A stretch of 64,000 bases of DNA from assembly GCA_015501585.1 (NCBI GenBank), contig JADNRY010000046.1:124001-188000 (forward strand), in the 5' to 3' direction. Both the position numbers and the translations under genes were made by a program. The DNA comes from Rhodocollybia butyracea (Eukaryota; Basidiomycota; Agaricomycetes; Agaricales; Omphalotaceae). Of this stretch, positions 11,753 to 23,085 are shown piece after piece. Under the pieces are notes generated by a model. The model was given only the letters and a program-made list of their open reading frames with translations. It was not told the origin of the DNA and did no database searches. Each line of letters begins with the position of its first letter. Positions within the stretch are counted from its first letter, which is position 1.

Positions 11753-14032
11753 ATGTCGCGTTCGGAGCCGATGTCGATAGAAAGTTTGCTACAGAAGCAG
11801 AAGGAGGAAAGGGAGGCGGCTGCAAAGGTGAGTGGTGTTGGCGTCTACAGTACGAATCTAAATGGTTTGCAGCCAAAATTCCTTTCCAAAGAAGAGAGAG
11901 CCGCTATTGCCATCGCAAAACGAGCACAGGAGATCAAGGACCAGAAATTCAAGGATGAAACTGCAAAGAAAGACAGGGCTGCTTTGGAAAAAGATGCAGA
12001 TGACTTGAGGTACCGGGACAATCGACGTTATGGGCACCCAGACCGAAATCATGAGAGAAATCATGAAAGAAATCATCGTAACGACAGACGGAATAACAGT
12101 TCGAATAACAGCTCGAATAACACTCCAAATCACAACTCGACTAATATTCCAACTGGGCCTCGAGCAGATAGAGGCATGCCTCCTCCACCACCGCCGGAAA
12201 AGACAACAGATTCTTCCTACACTCCCCCAATGTCTTCTTCGGAAATGGATGCAATACGGTCACGGTACCTCGGTGTCGACAAGAAGAAACGAAAGATTCG
12301 GAAAATGAACGACCGGAAATTCGTCTTCGACTGGGATGCACAGGATGACACATTTGCGAATGAACCACCACCCCAGAATCGACAAGGCGCCCAGACTATG
12401 TTTGGCAGAGGCCATTTGGCTGGCATGGACGATGTACGGCCAACTTCCACTCAGACTTCTGTTCCTGCAAATGTCGCCGACTCCCTAGAGCGTCGAAAAG
12501 CGCTCAAGTCTGGTGTAGACGAGCGTCATTGGTCGGAGAAACCGCTTACGGAGATGAAAGAAAGAGATTGGCGTATATTCCGGGAAGACTTTTCTATAAG
12601 TGCGCGAGGAGGTCAGATTCCTCACCCTCTTAGGAGTTGGGAGGAGAGCGAAATCCCTAAAACCCTCCTGGATGTCATTGCTACAATTGGGTACAAGGAG
12701 CCTAGTCCTATTCAGAGACAGGCAATTCCTATCGGACTGAGCAATCGAGATGTTATTGGGATTGCAGAGACAGGTTCCGGAAAAACAGCAGCATTTGTTA
12801 TCCCAATGCTCGCCTTCATATCCTCTCTTCCAGCGTTTACGGACGAAAATCGACACCTTGGTCCTTATGCTCTCATCCTTGCTCCAACCCGTGAGTTGGC
12901 ACAACAAATAGAAAGCGAGTCGAGAAAATTCGCTACGCCGTTGGGTTTCAAGTGTGTCTCTATTGTCGGTGGACGTGCTGTCGAGGAACAGCAGTTTAAT
13001 CTACGTGAAGGTGCAGAAATCATCATCGCTACTCCAGGTCGTCTGAAGGATGTTCTCGAGCGGCACGTTCTTGTTCTTTCTCAGTGTCGCTACGTCGTCA
13101 TGGATGAAGCTGACCGAATGGTACATCTTGGTTTCGAAACCGATCTTTTGTTTATTCTCGACCGGTTACCCAGAAATGCGATTGATGAGGCAGGCATGGA
13201 GTCCTTAGCCGATATCTCACCCATGGACGTGGACGATAACGGGTACGGCGAAGGACAGGATACAGAAGAACTTGCATATGATCCCAAGTCCAAAATCCGT
13301 ACTCGTGTCACCACTCTCTTCTCTGCAACTATGCCTCCGGCAGTCGAGCGTCTTGCCCGGAAATATCTGAAACGCCCCGCAGTGATCACCATTGGTGAAG
13401 CTGGACGTGCCGTCGACACCGTCGAACAACGCGTTGAATTTGTTCATGGCGGAGAAGAGAAGAAGAAGCAAAAGTTATTGGAGGTGCTCAACACCGGACA
13501 ATGGGGAAGTCCTATCATCGTCTTTGTCAACCAGAAGAAGACTGCAGATCTCATTGCGAAAGAGCTTGGCCGAGCTGGCTGGTCTACATCTACCCTGCAC
13601 TCTGGTAAAAACCAAGAACAACGTGAGGCAGCTTTGCAGGCTCTCAGAGAGGGTACAGCAGATATTCTCGTCGCTACAGACTTAGCTGGACGTGGTATTG
13701 ATGTGCAAGACGTGACACTGGTCATCAACTACCAGATGGCGTCGACGATTGAGGCATATGTTCATCGTATTGGTCGTACGGGTCGTGCTGGCAAGTTGGG
13801 AACGGCAATAACACTGTTGACGAATGAGGACGATGAGGTTATGTGCGTATATTATTTTATGTTTTTGATAGCTTTTGTACTGATCAAGTGTGCATTTAGG
13901 TATGATCTCAAGCAAGAAATATCCAAGAGTCCTGTTTCCAAAGTTCCTCCAGAGCTTGCTAAACACGAAGCTGCTCAACATAAAGTATCGAGAGAGATGA
14001 AGAGGAAGAGAGATGCGGATGATGTGGGTTGA
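11753..14032 (+). CDS. PRP28: DEAD-box ATP-dependent RNA helicase Prp28 (U5 snRNP)
   Basis: A spliceosomal RNA helicase of the Prp28/DDX23 type, which promotes the U1-to-U6 switch at the 5' splice site. All helicase motifs are present in order: Q-motif (GYKEPSPIQRQAIP), AETGSGKT, PTRELAQQ, ATPGR, DEAD, SAT, IIVFVNQKK, TDLAGRGIDV and HRIGRTGRAG. The N-terminus is long, charged and Arg/Asn-rich (about residues 90-140), as is usual for Prp28, and includes RKMNDRKFVFDWDA. The end (VSKVPPELAKHEAAQHK) is the typical Prp28 tail. One intron, 13843-13899 (57 bases), joins DEVM to YDLKQEI. It contains no in-frame stop, so the unspliced frame also stays open. The rest is a single exon. Confidence 0.95.
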   Translation: MSRSEPMSIESLLQKQKEEREAAAKVSGVGVYSTNLNGLQPKFLSKEERAAIAIAKRAQEIKDQKFKDETAKKDRAALEKDADDLRYRDNRRYGHPDRNHERNHERNHRNDRRNNSSNNSSNNTPNHNSTNIPTGPRADRGMPPPPPPEKTTDSSYTPPMSSSEMDAIRSRYLGVDKKKRKIRKMNDRKFVFDWDAQDDTFANEPPPQNRQGAQTMFGRGHLAGMDDVRPTSTQTSVPANVADSLERRKALKSGVDERHWSEKPLTEMKERDWRIFREDFSISARGGQIPHPLRSWEESEIPKTLLDVIATIGYKEPSPIQRQAIPIGLSNRDVIGIAETGSGKTAAFVIPMLAFISSLPAFTDENRHLGPYALILAPTRELAQQIESESRKFATPLGFKCVSIVGGRAVEEQQFNLREGAEIIIATPGRLKDVLERHVLVLSQCRYVVMDEADRMVHLGFETDLLFILDRLPRNAIDEAGMESLADISPMDVDDNGYGEGQDTEELAYDPKSKIRTRVTTLFSATMPPAVERLARKYLKRPAVITIGEAGRAVDTVEQRVEFVHGGEEKKKQKLLEVLNTGQWGSPIIVFVNQKKTADLIAKELGRAGWSTSTLHSGKNQEQREAALQALREGTADILVATDLAGRGIDVQDVTLVINYQMASTIEAYVHRIGRTGRAGKLGTAITLLTNEDDEVMCVYYFMFLIAFVLIKCAFRYDLKQEISKSPVSKVPPELAKHEAAQHKVSREMKRKRDADDVG

Positions 14033-14136
14033 TAGCATTGCATTTTGTATCACGAACTATGTAAGACTACTAGGAAATTTCATGCCTTTGGCGGGAGATA
14101 AATGGGACTAGGTAATACTGGGGACCACCTGGCCGG

Positions 14137-14160
14137 TTTTTCCTTTCCTTTCCTTTCCTA
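14137..14160 (+). repeat. Short TTTCC simple repeat
   Basis: About four to five copies of a TTTCC/CTTTC unit in the 3' region between the convergent PRP28 and ICln genes. No function is implied. Confidence 0.7.
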
Positions 14161-14289
14161 GGACCCGACCATCCAAAAAGTGCCTAAACCTTTTTTTCCG
14201 TGCCTTCGCCTGCTTCTCCCTCCTTGTTCTCAAATGGGTTGTAAATGATGCTTTCAAGATGTGCAAGTGCCGCCTATAATGATATGAGG

Positions 14290-15062
14290 CTAGTATGGAG
14301 TATATCGGTTATTGTTGATAAAATCACCGCGCACCCTACCAACTTCGCTCAATTCTTCATCCTCTGTGCCGGTAAACACCTCAAAGGAGCTGTCTGGAGC
14401 ATCAATGAACGCTTCGTCGAAATCATCTTCATCGTCGGAGCCTGGTGGGTCTGGATGGAGTGCAGCACACAGAGACAAGGCCTCGAATATCGGTTCAACT
14501 ATCGTCAGTAAATCAGTGACCGGGAAAGTAAAACGCGTTAAAAATTAGCATACGGGCTTCTGTGCGGCTTGGAATGATACTAAGCTCTCGCATTGTATCG
14601 TCTTCTGCTTCTTCTTCTTCATCATCCTCCTCAGTTTTTCCATTGGTAACAGGCTCAACGAGCATTTTCATTGCTTTCGCAGAAGTTTCGTCAAGTTGGC
14701 AGTATATGGACGGAGGAGTGTCTCCTCTAGAGACGGCATGTAGTGTAATCGATGGGTATTCGATTTGAAACCCCTTGCCTGCGTTTGACATGAAAATCAA
14801 AGCACTGGATGGGTTTTTAGTACACATTTAGCTTCGTGAAAAATACACACCTTTCCAGTACGTATAAAACTCCTTGTTTGCCGTCTTCATCAGTAAAATC
14901 ATCAAGAGCCGGTTCAAGGGTTACAGAAACACATTCTTCTTTATGACGAAGTACGGGAGGAATGTCGTTGAACGATGCAGGTGTGGATCTGACTAAACTT
15001 CTGTGTTCTTCAGGAGAAACAAAATTAGGCAGACAACTTATCAATGTTGCAGCCATGAGCAA
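14290..15062 (-). CDS. ICln-like methylosome subunit (pICln)
   Basis: Three exons (15062-14851, 14804-14554, 14498-14290) with matching phases give about 223 residues. The PH-like fold of pICln is recognisable by GKGFQIEYPSITLHAVSR followed by IYCQLDE, an acidic loop, EPIFEALSLCAALHPDP and an acidic C-terminus ending NNNRYTPY. ICln chaperones Sm proteins and delivers them to the PRMT5 methylosome during snRNP assembly; older literature calls it a chloride-current regulator. Start ATG 15062 has an in-frame alternative two codons later. It neighbours PRP28, another snRNP gene, though the pairing may be chance. Confidence 0.85.
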
Positions 15063-15191
15063 AAAAATTGAGGCGCCTATTCTAAGCGCCGACGATCAAG
15101 TATGCATGACATCGACAGTCCAACAAAATGAGTACGATTAACCTAGCTAGCCGTCTTGTAGTTAGAAGAAAAGTCGTTTTAGAGTACGATA

Positions 15192-16822
15192 CTATTTGCT
15201 GCCTTCCACAAAACTTGTTCCGCCAATCAACCTCCCCTGTACCCAAACCCCATACACATTCCTATCATCTCCACAGAATATAAACCGTTCCAGCTGATGT
15301 GCGAGATTGTTCCTCTCTTCTTCTTCGCTTTCTTGACTCCATAAAGCAGGATTGGACCCTTCTTGTAAATCGACGATCAATGCATCCCAAGCCTTCCCGA
15401 CATCCAAGCTCCCAATACGGTCTTCCAGTGCACAGACTTGTGCCCCACCGAGGGTTGCGAGGAAGAAGAGGGTTGCGAGTGCGAGGGGTGAACCGGAGAA
15501 GCCAGAATTAGAACCGTGATCGTAGGTAGAGGTCGAGCCAGAGGTAGCACAGTTAAGCCTCCCATGTTGGTGCCCCAGCGCAACAACCGTCGATGCTATG
15601 CTGGCATTCCTCATCGTCACTAACATCGATGGCGAAAACCCTCCAGATACATCCGTGCCTAATCCAACCTTGACGCCACAATCCAAGTACCTCCCCACTG
15701 GCGCTACCCCACTTTTCAGATTGAAATTGCTCGTCGGGCAATGGCTTATTCCGGATCCTCTTTCCTGAATCAACGCAACCTCATCTTCATCCAACCAAAC
15801 CCCATGAGCCAATATCGTTCCACGTCGGAGTAAGTGGTATTTATCATATATGGAAGCGTAATTTTTGCACTCAGGGAATAGTTCACCGGCCCAGGCTACT
15901 TCCGACGGGTTTTCGGAGATGTGAGTTTGAATATGGAGGGGAGATGTCGAGGCAGCATTTGCAAGCTCTCCTAACCCCGCCAACAGCTCCCTCGAACACG
16001 AAATCGCGAATCGTGGAGTAACAACTGGGTAAACCAGTGGCAAAGGCTCGACATATTTGATAAAAGCTCTCGTATCTTCCACCGATCTCTGCGCCGACTC
16101 CTCCCTGTAATACTCGGGACAATGTCGGTCCATGTTACACTTTCCTATGAGTGCGCGTTGGCCTACGGAATGCACTATGTCGGCAAGAACTTTGGATGAG
16201 GCAAGGTGGATGGTGGAGTAGTAGCAGCAAGTTGTTGTCTGATGGCGTTCATAGATTTAAAAACATTTACAGAAATAAAGCAGTAAATACGTACCCCGCA
16301 CTGAATAAACCTCTTAACAATCTCCGGATACACCTTCTTCGCATACTCGACATCGGCAAACTGAGCTTCGAGGGGAAATGTGTATTTCTCTAGCCATTCT
16401 AAAAGTTCGTAGCGGTAACCTCTGTGATGACGATAACAAGGAAATCATTTAAAAGAGAGAGTAGTACATACGTTCCGATATTGGGCACTTGCGGAGCATG
16501 CTGTAGTTGACAGTATAAAAATGAGAAGAACAAGAAAGAGAACCAAAGCGCTATTCACCGTATGTGTATCGATAAACCCAGGCATGATGAACTGTCCTTC
16601 TTTCAGTTCTATTACTTCCACCTCCAGGCCATCCGAGTGTAGATGTCCTTTCCGGTCCATAGCCTCCTTCACTTGCCCATCACTTACATCGCGTTCAATC
16701 CAAGCAATGTTCCCATCACTATTAACCCCAACAAGGCATTTCGGAATTGTGTCGAAGGAAAGGAGACTTGTAGGATTGATCAAAGGGCCGTGGAAGATAG
16801 TTTTGATGGTATACTTAGCCAT
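15192..16822 (-). CDS. Guanine deaminase
   Basis: Deaminates guanine to xanthine in purine salvage and nitrogen recovery; a zinc amidohydrolase. Four exons (16822-16559, 16500-16472, 16421-16295, 16238-15192) give about 488 residues. The metal-binding HxH lies in FIDTHTHAPQ, with the intron falling between the two histidines. Later motifs are GKCNMDRHCP, HIQTHISEN (zinc His), LAHGVWLDEDE, SHCPTSN and GLGTDVSGG (zinc Asp). The length fits the family. The start is supported by IFHGPLINP just after it. An Asn/Gly/Ser-rich loop at about 15500-15580 looks like a lineage insertion. No frame break was seen. Confidence 0.92.
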
Positions 16823-17443
16823 GTCTATATTCTAGAATGAATCTGAGCTTCAGGGTATGTGAGCACTGAGATGGCTCGATATATCCTGTAGGGTGAAGTC
16901 GTTATTTATCATCAAGATCGATAAAAATGCCATACAGAAAATCTGGATTTGAAAAAAGTTAAAGTTAAAGCAGAGATCGATGAGCGCTTGCCAAATAGCT
17001 TCATCACGGCGCTTAGAGCCACTGATCCTCCTTTCGAAGTTCCTACAAATTTGACCTGCCGATCATGAATGGCTCCAGGTCATCTAAGTAGTTCTTTTTC
17101 TAGACGGAAAGCAGAAAAAGCGGAACCTTGGGCTGCCAATCCTTGGTCAGAGGGCTTGAATGGGTGCATTCTTCCTCCGAAAGGCAGAATGTAAAGCGAT
17201 CATTGGATGGCTGATTATCATGCTTAGCCATAATCCTTACTGCATGCTCTAACATCTCTCAGCCTGGTGTCGGAAATACTTTGCGTATATAGTTGCGCAA
17301 AGTGGGATAAATTGAAAAACCAACGTTCGAGCCGGCTCGCTTACGCCACCCCTTGCGATTTACAGCTTTGACTTTTCGCAATGATCAGGGACTGACAAAT
17401 CTATTCACCAAAGGTCTACTTAGGTAGGGTAAGATTACATCCG
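16823..17443. other. Intergenic region
   Basis: About 620 bases between the guanine deaminase start and the asparagine synthetase stop. It probably contains the deaminase promoter and the ASN 3' UTR. I found no RNA gene or open frame worth reporting. Confidence 0.5.
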
Positions 17444-19701
17444 CTAAGCCCCACTGTCATACGCAGCATTGTGGATGCTAACACTGCGTCCAGATGGATC
17501 TGAGGCGCAACCCCAGTCTCCTCTAGGTACCCACCTATAAGGAACATAATCAGCAAAGAAAAATCGAAATAGAGTTCAACCAACTTGATGGCAGTACTAG
17601 CTGCTGCTTCGCTAGGAAAGAGACCATCGAAGAGCTCTCGGATATAATATGCCTCTTTCGTGTCTGGAGTGTTGTCTGGCCATCTTGAAGCACGGTCAGC
17701 AAAGGCCTCATCAGAGACAACAGTAGTGGCATGGTCTTTGATGCTAAGAATAGTGATAGTGGGTAAACAAAAAAGTGAAAGTAGATGAAAGAACCACATT
17801 ACCCGTCGATCCAGGAATAGCCAACTCCATCGGAGAATTGCTCCTTCTGTCGCCAAAGAATGGAGCGAGGAAGATACGGCTTCATAGAATCGCTTCAGCA
17901 ATGCTCATGATGCAAGATGTACAAATTACCTTTCCATCAGGGGAGCAGTCAAATGCTTTCCGGAGAATATACTATGAGGTTCATCAGTATGAAGAATAGA
18001 ATGTACGAAGGGAAAGATCAACCTTTTCCATCTTGGGACAACCGTCCTTATCGACCTCTTGAGAGTTTCCCTTGGTGAACATCTTTTCCTTCGCATCTAC
18101 ATTCATCGCGACTTCTAAAAATTTCTTATCTAGGAAGGGCACACGAGCTTCCAGTCCCCATGCCATTGTTGACCTATTTCCAGGCACAATATCAGTGAAT
18201 AAGTTACGAGAGATAAGAAAATTAAATCACTTGTTCGCTCGTAGACAGTCAGCGGTGTGCAGGTCCTTGACTCGTTTGACGCACTCTTGATGAAATGATT
18301 TCGAGTCCGGTGCGGCATGGAAGTAGAGATAACCTGAAAAATCGTGAGATTAATCGTTGAAGTTTAAATTCAGTGAGAACCAGCCTCCTAGAATTTCGTC
18401 GCTGCCTTCTCCACTTAAAACCATCTTGACGCCCATCGCCTTGATCTTACGACTAAGAAGATACATCGGTGTACTTGCTCGGACTGTAGTCACGTCGAAA
18501 GTTTCGAGGTGGTATATCACCTCGGGGATAGCGTCAATGCCTTCCTGTACCGTGAAAACATACTCATGATGGACGGTTCCTAGAAAATGAGCAGCTTTCC
18601 GTGCAGCAAGGAGATCAGGAGAGTTTTCAAGGCCAATTGAGAAGGAATGAAGTTGAGGCCACGCAGCCAAGGTTGCTATAAGAGATGAGTAAAGCAGCAA
18701 ACGGGAACGAGAGTATCGGCTTACTGAGTTCGGAAGCAAAGGTAGGAGTAGAAGGACCACTGGACATATCCTTGAGCTTCTTTTGCCTGAGCTCATATTG
18801 AGCTTGAGCCACTTTTTCTGTTTCTCGAGCAGCGATGGAGGCGATCAAGCTACTATCTAGACCACCGCTGAGAAGAACACCGTACGGAACTTCAGACATC
18901 AGTCGTTTTCGTACTGCGTCCTCCAGAGTGGTACGAATGAGTTCAAGGTCAGCTTTGTTGTTGAGAACGACGGCAGCGTCTCCTTCTAGATCACCATTCC
19001 ACCAAGAGGGAGTATAGTAACGTGTCGTTGAGTTGTCCCTACTGTCGTAAACATGTCCAGGAGGGAACGAGATGATTTTGTCACAGTCATTAGCGAGAGC
19101 TTTGAGTTCTGAAGCAAAGTACACGGCCCCTGGATTTTTTGAGCTCCATCCTTGGTAGAGAGTGGTTATACCGATGGGATCCCGTGCAGCGATCATTCGA
19201 GAAGGGGATACAGATTCGTCTAGCAAGACAAATGAGAACATTCCATCGAGAAGTGAGCATAGTTCTTTATCGTGTTTGCTGTACTATAACAAATTCAACA
19301 CGTCAATCTACGCGCGAAGCACAAAAAACTGACAAGAGCAAGGATAGGTTCACAATCTGAGTGAGTTTTAAACTTGACATCAGGTCCTAGGCTTTTACGC
19401 AGAGCAAGATGGTTATAGATCTCGCCGTTTACGGCCAAGGTATATTTTCCATCTTCGCTCGAGAGTGGTTGGGCTCCAGTGTCTATAACATATTATTGAG
19501 TTGAATAAGATCTATACATATAAGAGGCAGCATACCAACGCCAACAATGGCAAGGCGTTCGTGAACAAGGATGGCATCTTTCCCAACGTAGCAGCCTGAC
19601 CAATCCGGACCGCGATGTCGAAGTTTCTTGGAACAGGCGATGGCATGAGTTCTGTAGTTGGCTGGCTGTTCGATACCGTGGATGGCAAATATTCCGCACA
19701 T
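17444..19701 (-). CDS. Asparagine synthetase (glutamine-hydrolysing)
   Basis: Makes asparagine from aspartate, ATP and glutamine. It starts MCGIFA, giving the Cys2 nucleophile of the class II amidotransferase domain. That domain continues with [25 protein letters not shown] and the ARDPIGI loop. The synthetase domain shows the PP-loop [36 protein letters not shown] and [19 protein letters not shown]. Exons were traced as 19701-19536, 19482-19334, 19283-18725, 18675 onward, and a last exon ending at TAG 17444 ([16 protein letters not shown]). It contains at least six introns. It is transcribed away from PI synthase across a 166-base gap. Confidence 0.93.
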
Positions 19702-19867
19702 AGTGGAAGTTGAAATCTAAGAGCAGTCGAAAGTGACTCGATTGACGATAACGGTCGGAAAAAACTTGAGAGCACGCTGATAAGATAAGATCTCTGAGCT
19801 GATAGGCCAAGGGCTGCGCTGACTGAGCGCTTTTTACGTGAGCGCGTTTTCCTTTCCTATTCTCCCA
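19702..19867. promoter_or_regulatory. Divergent promoter ASN synthetase / PI synthase, with TGACTC
   Basis: 166 bases between two divergent start codons. A TGACTC at 19734-19739 matches the core bound by Gcn4/CPC1-type bZIP activators of amino-acid synthesis, about 33 bases upstream of the ASN start. One hexamer is weak evidence, but a second one sits before the argininosuccinate lyase start. Confidence 0.4.
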
Positions 19868-20855
19868 ATGTCTCAGCCAGTGCAAAGACGAAGACCTGAA
19901 ATGCTTCATGTCGATGCCAAAGAAGCTGTGGATCTTGCAACTGCCCAAAATTACTCTGAGAATGTCTTTCTTTTTCTTCCCAACTTGATTGGTATTTTTG
20001 TCTAACTTTTTCCTTCTTAAAGTCTCTGAACTTCTTGTAGGATATACCAGGATCATACTTGCCGCAGTTTCTCTTCATTTCATGAGCTATCATCCAATCT
20101 ACTGCACCGTTACCTACTCTGTCTCGTGTCTACTTGACGCTGTTGATGGTCAAGTAGCACGCGCCCGTGGCGAGACATCAAATTCGGTGCTGTTCTCGAC
20201 ATGGTTACTGACCGGTTCGTTGTCCTTTAAATCAAATAATTTGTCTTTGAAGTTGACGAATTACAGTTGCACGACGTCCTGTTTACTCTGTTATCTCGCT
20301 ATCGCGTACCCTTCCTGGGCAATCCTTTTCCAATTTCTTATCGCGCTAGACTTCAGCAGTCACTATATGCATATGTACAGGTATGTCAGCTAGGCTCTAT
20401 TTTCGCGATTTTTGTTCATTATAGTCAATAGTTCACTCGCTACAGGCTCAGCCAGTCACAAAAAAGTCACTAGCGATGTTAGTAGAATCTTATGGCTATA
20501 TTATAATGACGCAGTGAGTCTTCAGATGACTATTTCGCTTCTCTGTACTGAATTTTCCCAGCGGACCCTGTTCCTCGTCTGTTCAGGCAACGAACTGTTC
20601 TTCATCGCGCTTTACGTCGCCAAATGGACTTCTGCTCCGGTACCTGTCGACCTTTCATTCCTCTCAATATTACCCTTCGTGGGTCGATACATGGCCCACT
20701 TGACCTACGCAGAAACTGTTGTTATTTTGAGCGCCCCCGTATGTATACTCAAGAACGTCATCAATCTTGTACAACTGTGGAAAGCATCAAAGATCCTTGT
20801 CGGTATTGACCTTGCGGAGCGAGCCGAGGCCAGGAGGAGGAAGAATGCTCAATGA
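19868..20855 (+). CDS. PIS1: Phosphatidylinositol synthase (CDP-alcohol phosphotransferase), frame broken
   Basis: Joins CDP-diacylglycerol and inositol to make phosphatidylinositol in the ER. Exon 1 is 19868-19991 (ENVFLFLPNLIG) and exon 2 starts at 20041 (YTRIILAAVSLHFMSYHP). The family motif D-x2-D-G-x2-A-R-x8-G-x3-D-x3-D begins as DAVDGQVAR, but the frame is lost at the AAA of 20180-20182. The rest (KFGAVLDMVTDR) is in the next frame. One extra base would restore perfect spacing. Downstream exons (CTTSCLLCYLAIAYPSWAIL; SSLATGSASHKKVTSDVSR; RTLFLVCSGNELFFIALYV) are intact to the stop at 20855. The gene is essential in yeast, so a single-base consensus error is more likely than a real null. 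Confidence 0.88.
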
Positions 20856-21887
20856 GATCTCAGACTTCCTCGGAGTGTTCATAGCTGTATAAATCTATTC
20901 TAATTCTTGGTATAAACATAGCTACATAGATAACATTGGAAAAAACTGCGTCGTTTAGCAGCATAATACTATATAGAATTTGAAGGATAGGGATCTTTTG
21001 AGTGATGCCAACATATCTTCACAATGGCAGTTACTCATCTCGTCTACAGAATTTCTCAGCTTTATACGATGGAATTTTCGTGGACGGTGCCTGTTCTAAA
21101 TTAGGAATTTGGTGCCAGACTTGCAGAATGAAGAGGCGAGGATAGAATATATATTTACAACAGAACGTAAAAGAGGTACCGTGTACGACAAATACGGGAC
21201 CGGTATGACATTGCAGCAATCAGACAGTGAGGAACGTCACGATGGCTTCAAGCTCATCTCGACCCTACGGTAGTCGAGGACCACCATTCTCGAGATCTAT
21301 ATGCGCCCCACATAAAGTATTGTTGACAGGAAGTAGCTGCAAGGCTAAAGCGTGCCAGATCTTCCGTTAAGTTCTTTGTTCCATGGTAACACTAGCACTT
21401 TTCCACCTATATAGCCTTGTATACAAAGTGTGGAGAAGAGCGTTCAACAGCGCCATACAGAAATATCAACACTATCCTCAATTCTGGGGAATGCAATTGA
21501 ATGCTATCTATGGCGCCGCCGTTTTGAGTGTGCGCTTACACTGAAAGAGCTTGATAAGAACGCTAGTACAACCAACATGTACGACACGAAGAGGAGTATT
21601 AAATAAAATAACGTACAAAATACAAAGTATACAACTCATAAAAAAATTGGGCAAACACATTAACGTGCATAAAAATGGCAGAACTGTTACTCTAACTTAG
21701 CGAGCCTTTCTTACGGCCTATTTAGATCTATCTTCGGTGCGACCTCCCTCTTTGAGAAGAATCCAAGTGAGCGTATTCCGGGTTCAAGGGTGGCACAGAC
21801 TGTCTTCGGGTCTGTCCCGAACCATTTTGGGGAGGGAACGGGTTCGCATTTTGAGCATCTGAGCGGACAATCGTCGGGTGTTAGTGT
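20856..21887. other. Intergenic region
   Basis: About 1 kb with no supported gene. A 43-codon frame starting at ATG 21241 (MASSSSRPYGSRGP) is Ser/Arg-rich and too short to trust; it could be the first exon of something unrecognised. The stretch also holds the 3' UTRs of the flanking genes. Confidence 0.4.
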
Positions 21888-22533
21888 TCAGCCATAGATT
21901 GGTAACAGTGACCCACGGGGCATCGTCGCAGAACGAGATTGTTGTGCATGCGGCCCTTGAACGTTGGAAGAGTGGGTATCCTGTGGGCCCCCATAACCAT
22001 TATCTATGTGGGGATTAGTAACATAGGGAATGCTCCACTCGTAACGGAAACTCACAGCTAGGTGGTGGCACTGACTGGGGTGCATAACTCGCGGTATAAG
22101 TACCGTTAGTGTGACCTATGGATTTGTGTAAGATTCATCAGTTTTAATCATTCAGGACGTGCATACCATCAGCTTCAGGATACCGGACTCCAGAATTCTG
22201 TACAATATGGTGACCTTGCACCACCTGGAAGTTCGATCGGCCGTGAAAGACAGGGCTTTCAGCGTTTGGAAAATATGATGTATTTTCTGGACCTCTAGCA
22301 GGCGGCTTGGGGTTCGGGAGTTCATTTTGTTCTCGGCCAGATCCATAGCCATTGAGCTCGTATCTGTTGCCCCCGACGGTGGAGAAGTCGGCTTCGTGAA
22401 ATTGAGCATTTTTGCTATTCGAAAAGAAGGTAAACTTTGCATCACTGGAAGAACTAGAACGAGAAGTTCCGGAAAAACGAGTGTGAGTAGAAGAGGCGGA
22501 TGTTTTTTTGTCCTGTGGGGTTGGTCGCTGCAT
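21888..22533 (-). CDS. Small disordered protein of unknown function
   Basis: At least two or three exons. The first (22533 to about 22165) begins MQRPTPQDKKTSAS and is rich in Ser, Gly, Asn and Pro, with the motif FSTVGGNRYELNGYG. Comparable F-x2-(V/I)-x-GN motifs occur in many short Agaricomycete proteins of unknown role. A later exon (DNGYGGPQDTHSSN...) ends at a stop at 21888. No membrane segment, signal peptide or catalytic motif is visible. The 3' end is approximate because the intron near 22030-22150 was not fixed. The stretch 22534-23085 upstream holds no recognisable gene. Confidence 0.45.
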
Positions 22534-23085
22534 TTTGCTCTGCTTAGAAGCTCAAGGGCTTTTCTCCTCTTTTTGTACTTAAGTTTGGTGGCGCTTAGTA
22601 TTCATACTAAAACAATAAGGGTACCACCGAAAACACTGGATGAATCTTGGAATGCGAGTCATTGCCAAGCTGGTTGTCTGTTAGCTTGTGAAAGTTACTT
22701 ATTCCAAGATTAGCCCACAAATACAAGAACCAGGAAACCTGGGCGTTTAGTTCATGATCAGTAAGAAAGCGCTTTAGGTGATAAACTCAAGCCTAGCCTG
22801 GGATCGAATACCCGCTCTTGGTGTAATTACTGTTCCAGACTGTAATGCAAACTGTAGTGAGCTCGGCTCCCATCAGACACCGGCCAGCTGAGTTTAAGAG
22901 CCTACACAAGTAAGATGTATGAACGGGTCCGCCAATTGCAGTTGCAATGTTGGTCCAGGAGCATGACACTCCAGAGGACTAGAACAGCGGGAAGCTAATA
23001 TTCTGGCCTAATGCGACATGAATCACTAATTAAACCTAAGTAGTTTCCAGGCAGACACGTTAAACACCGACGTGATTATAATTAG

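Noticed and set aside
13682..14053. Minus-strand frames over PRP28
   Set aside because: Shadow frames of a strongly coding sense strand.
21241..21372. 43-codon plus-strand frame
   Set aside because: Too short, Ser/Arg-rich, no splice partner found. Recorded only as intergenic content.
22795..22830. tRNA T-arm-like GGGATCGAATACCC
   Set aside because: No matching acceptor, D and anticodon arms can be drawn around it. The stem is three pairs with a loop longer than seven.
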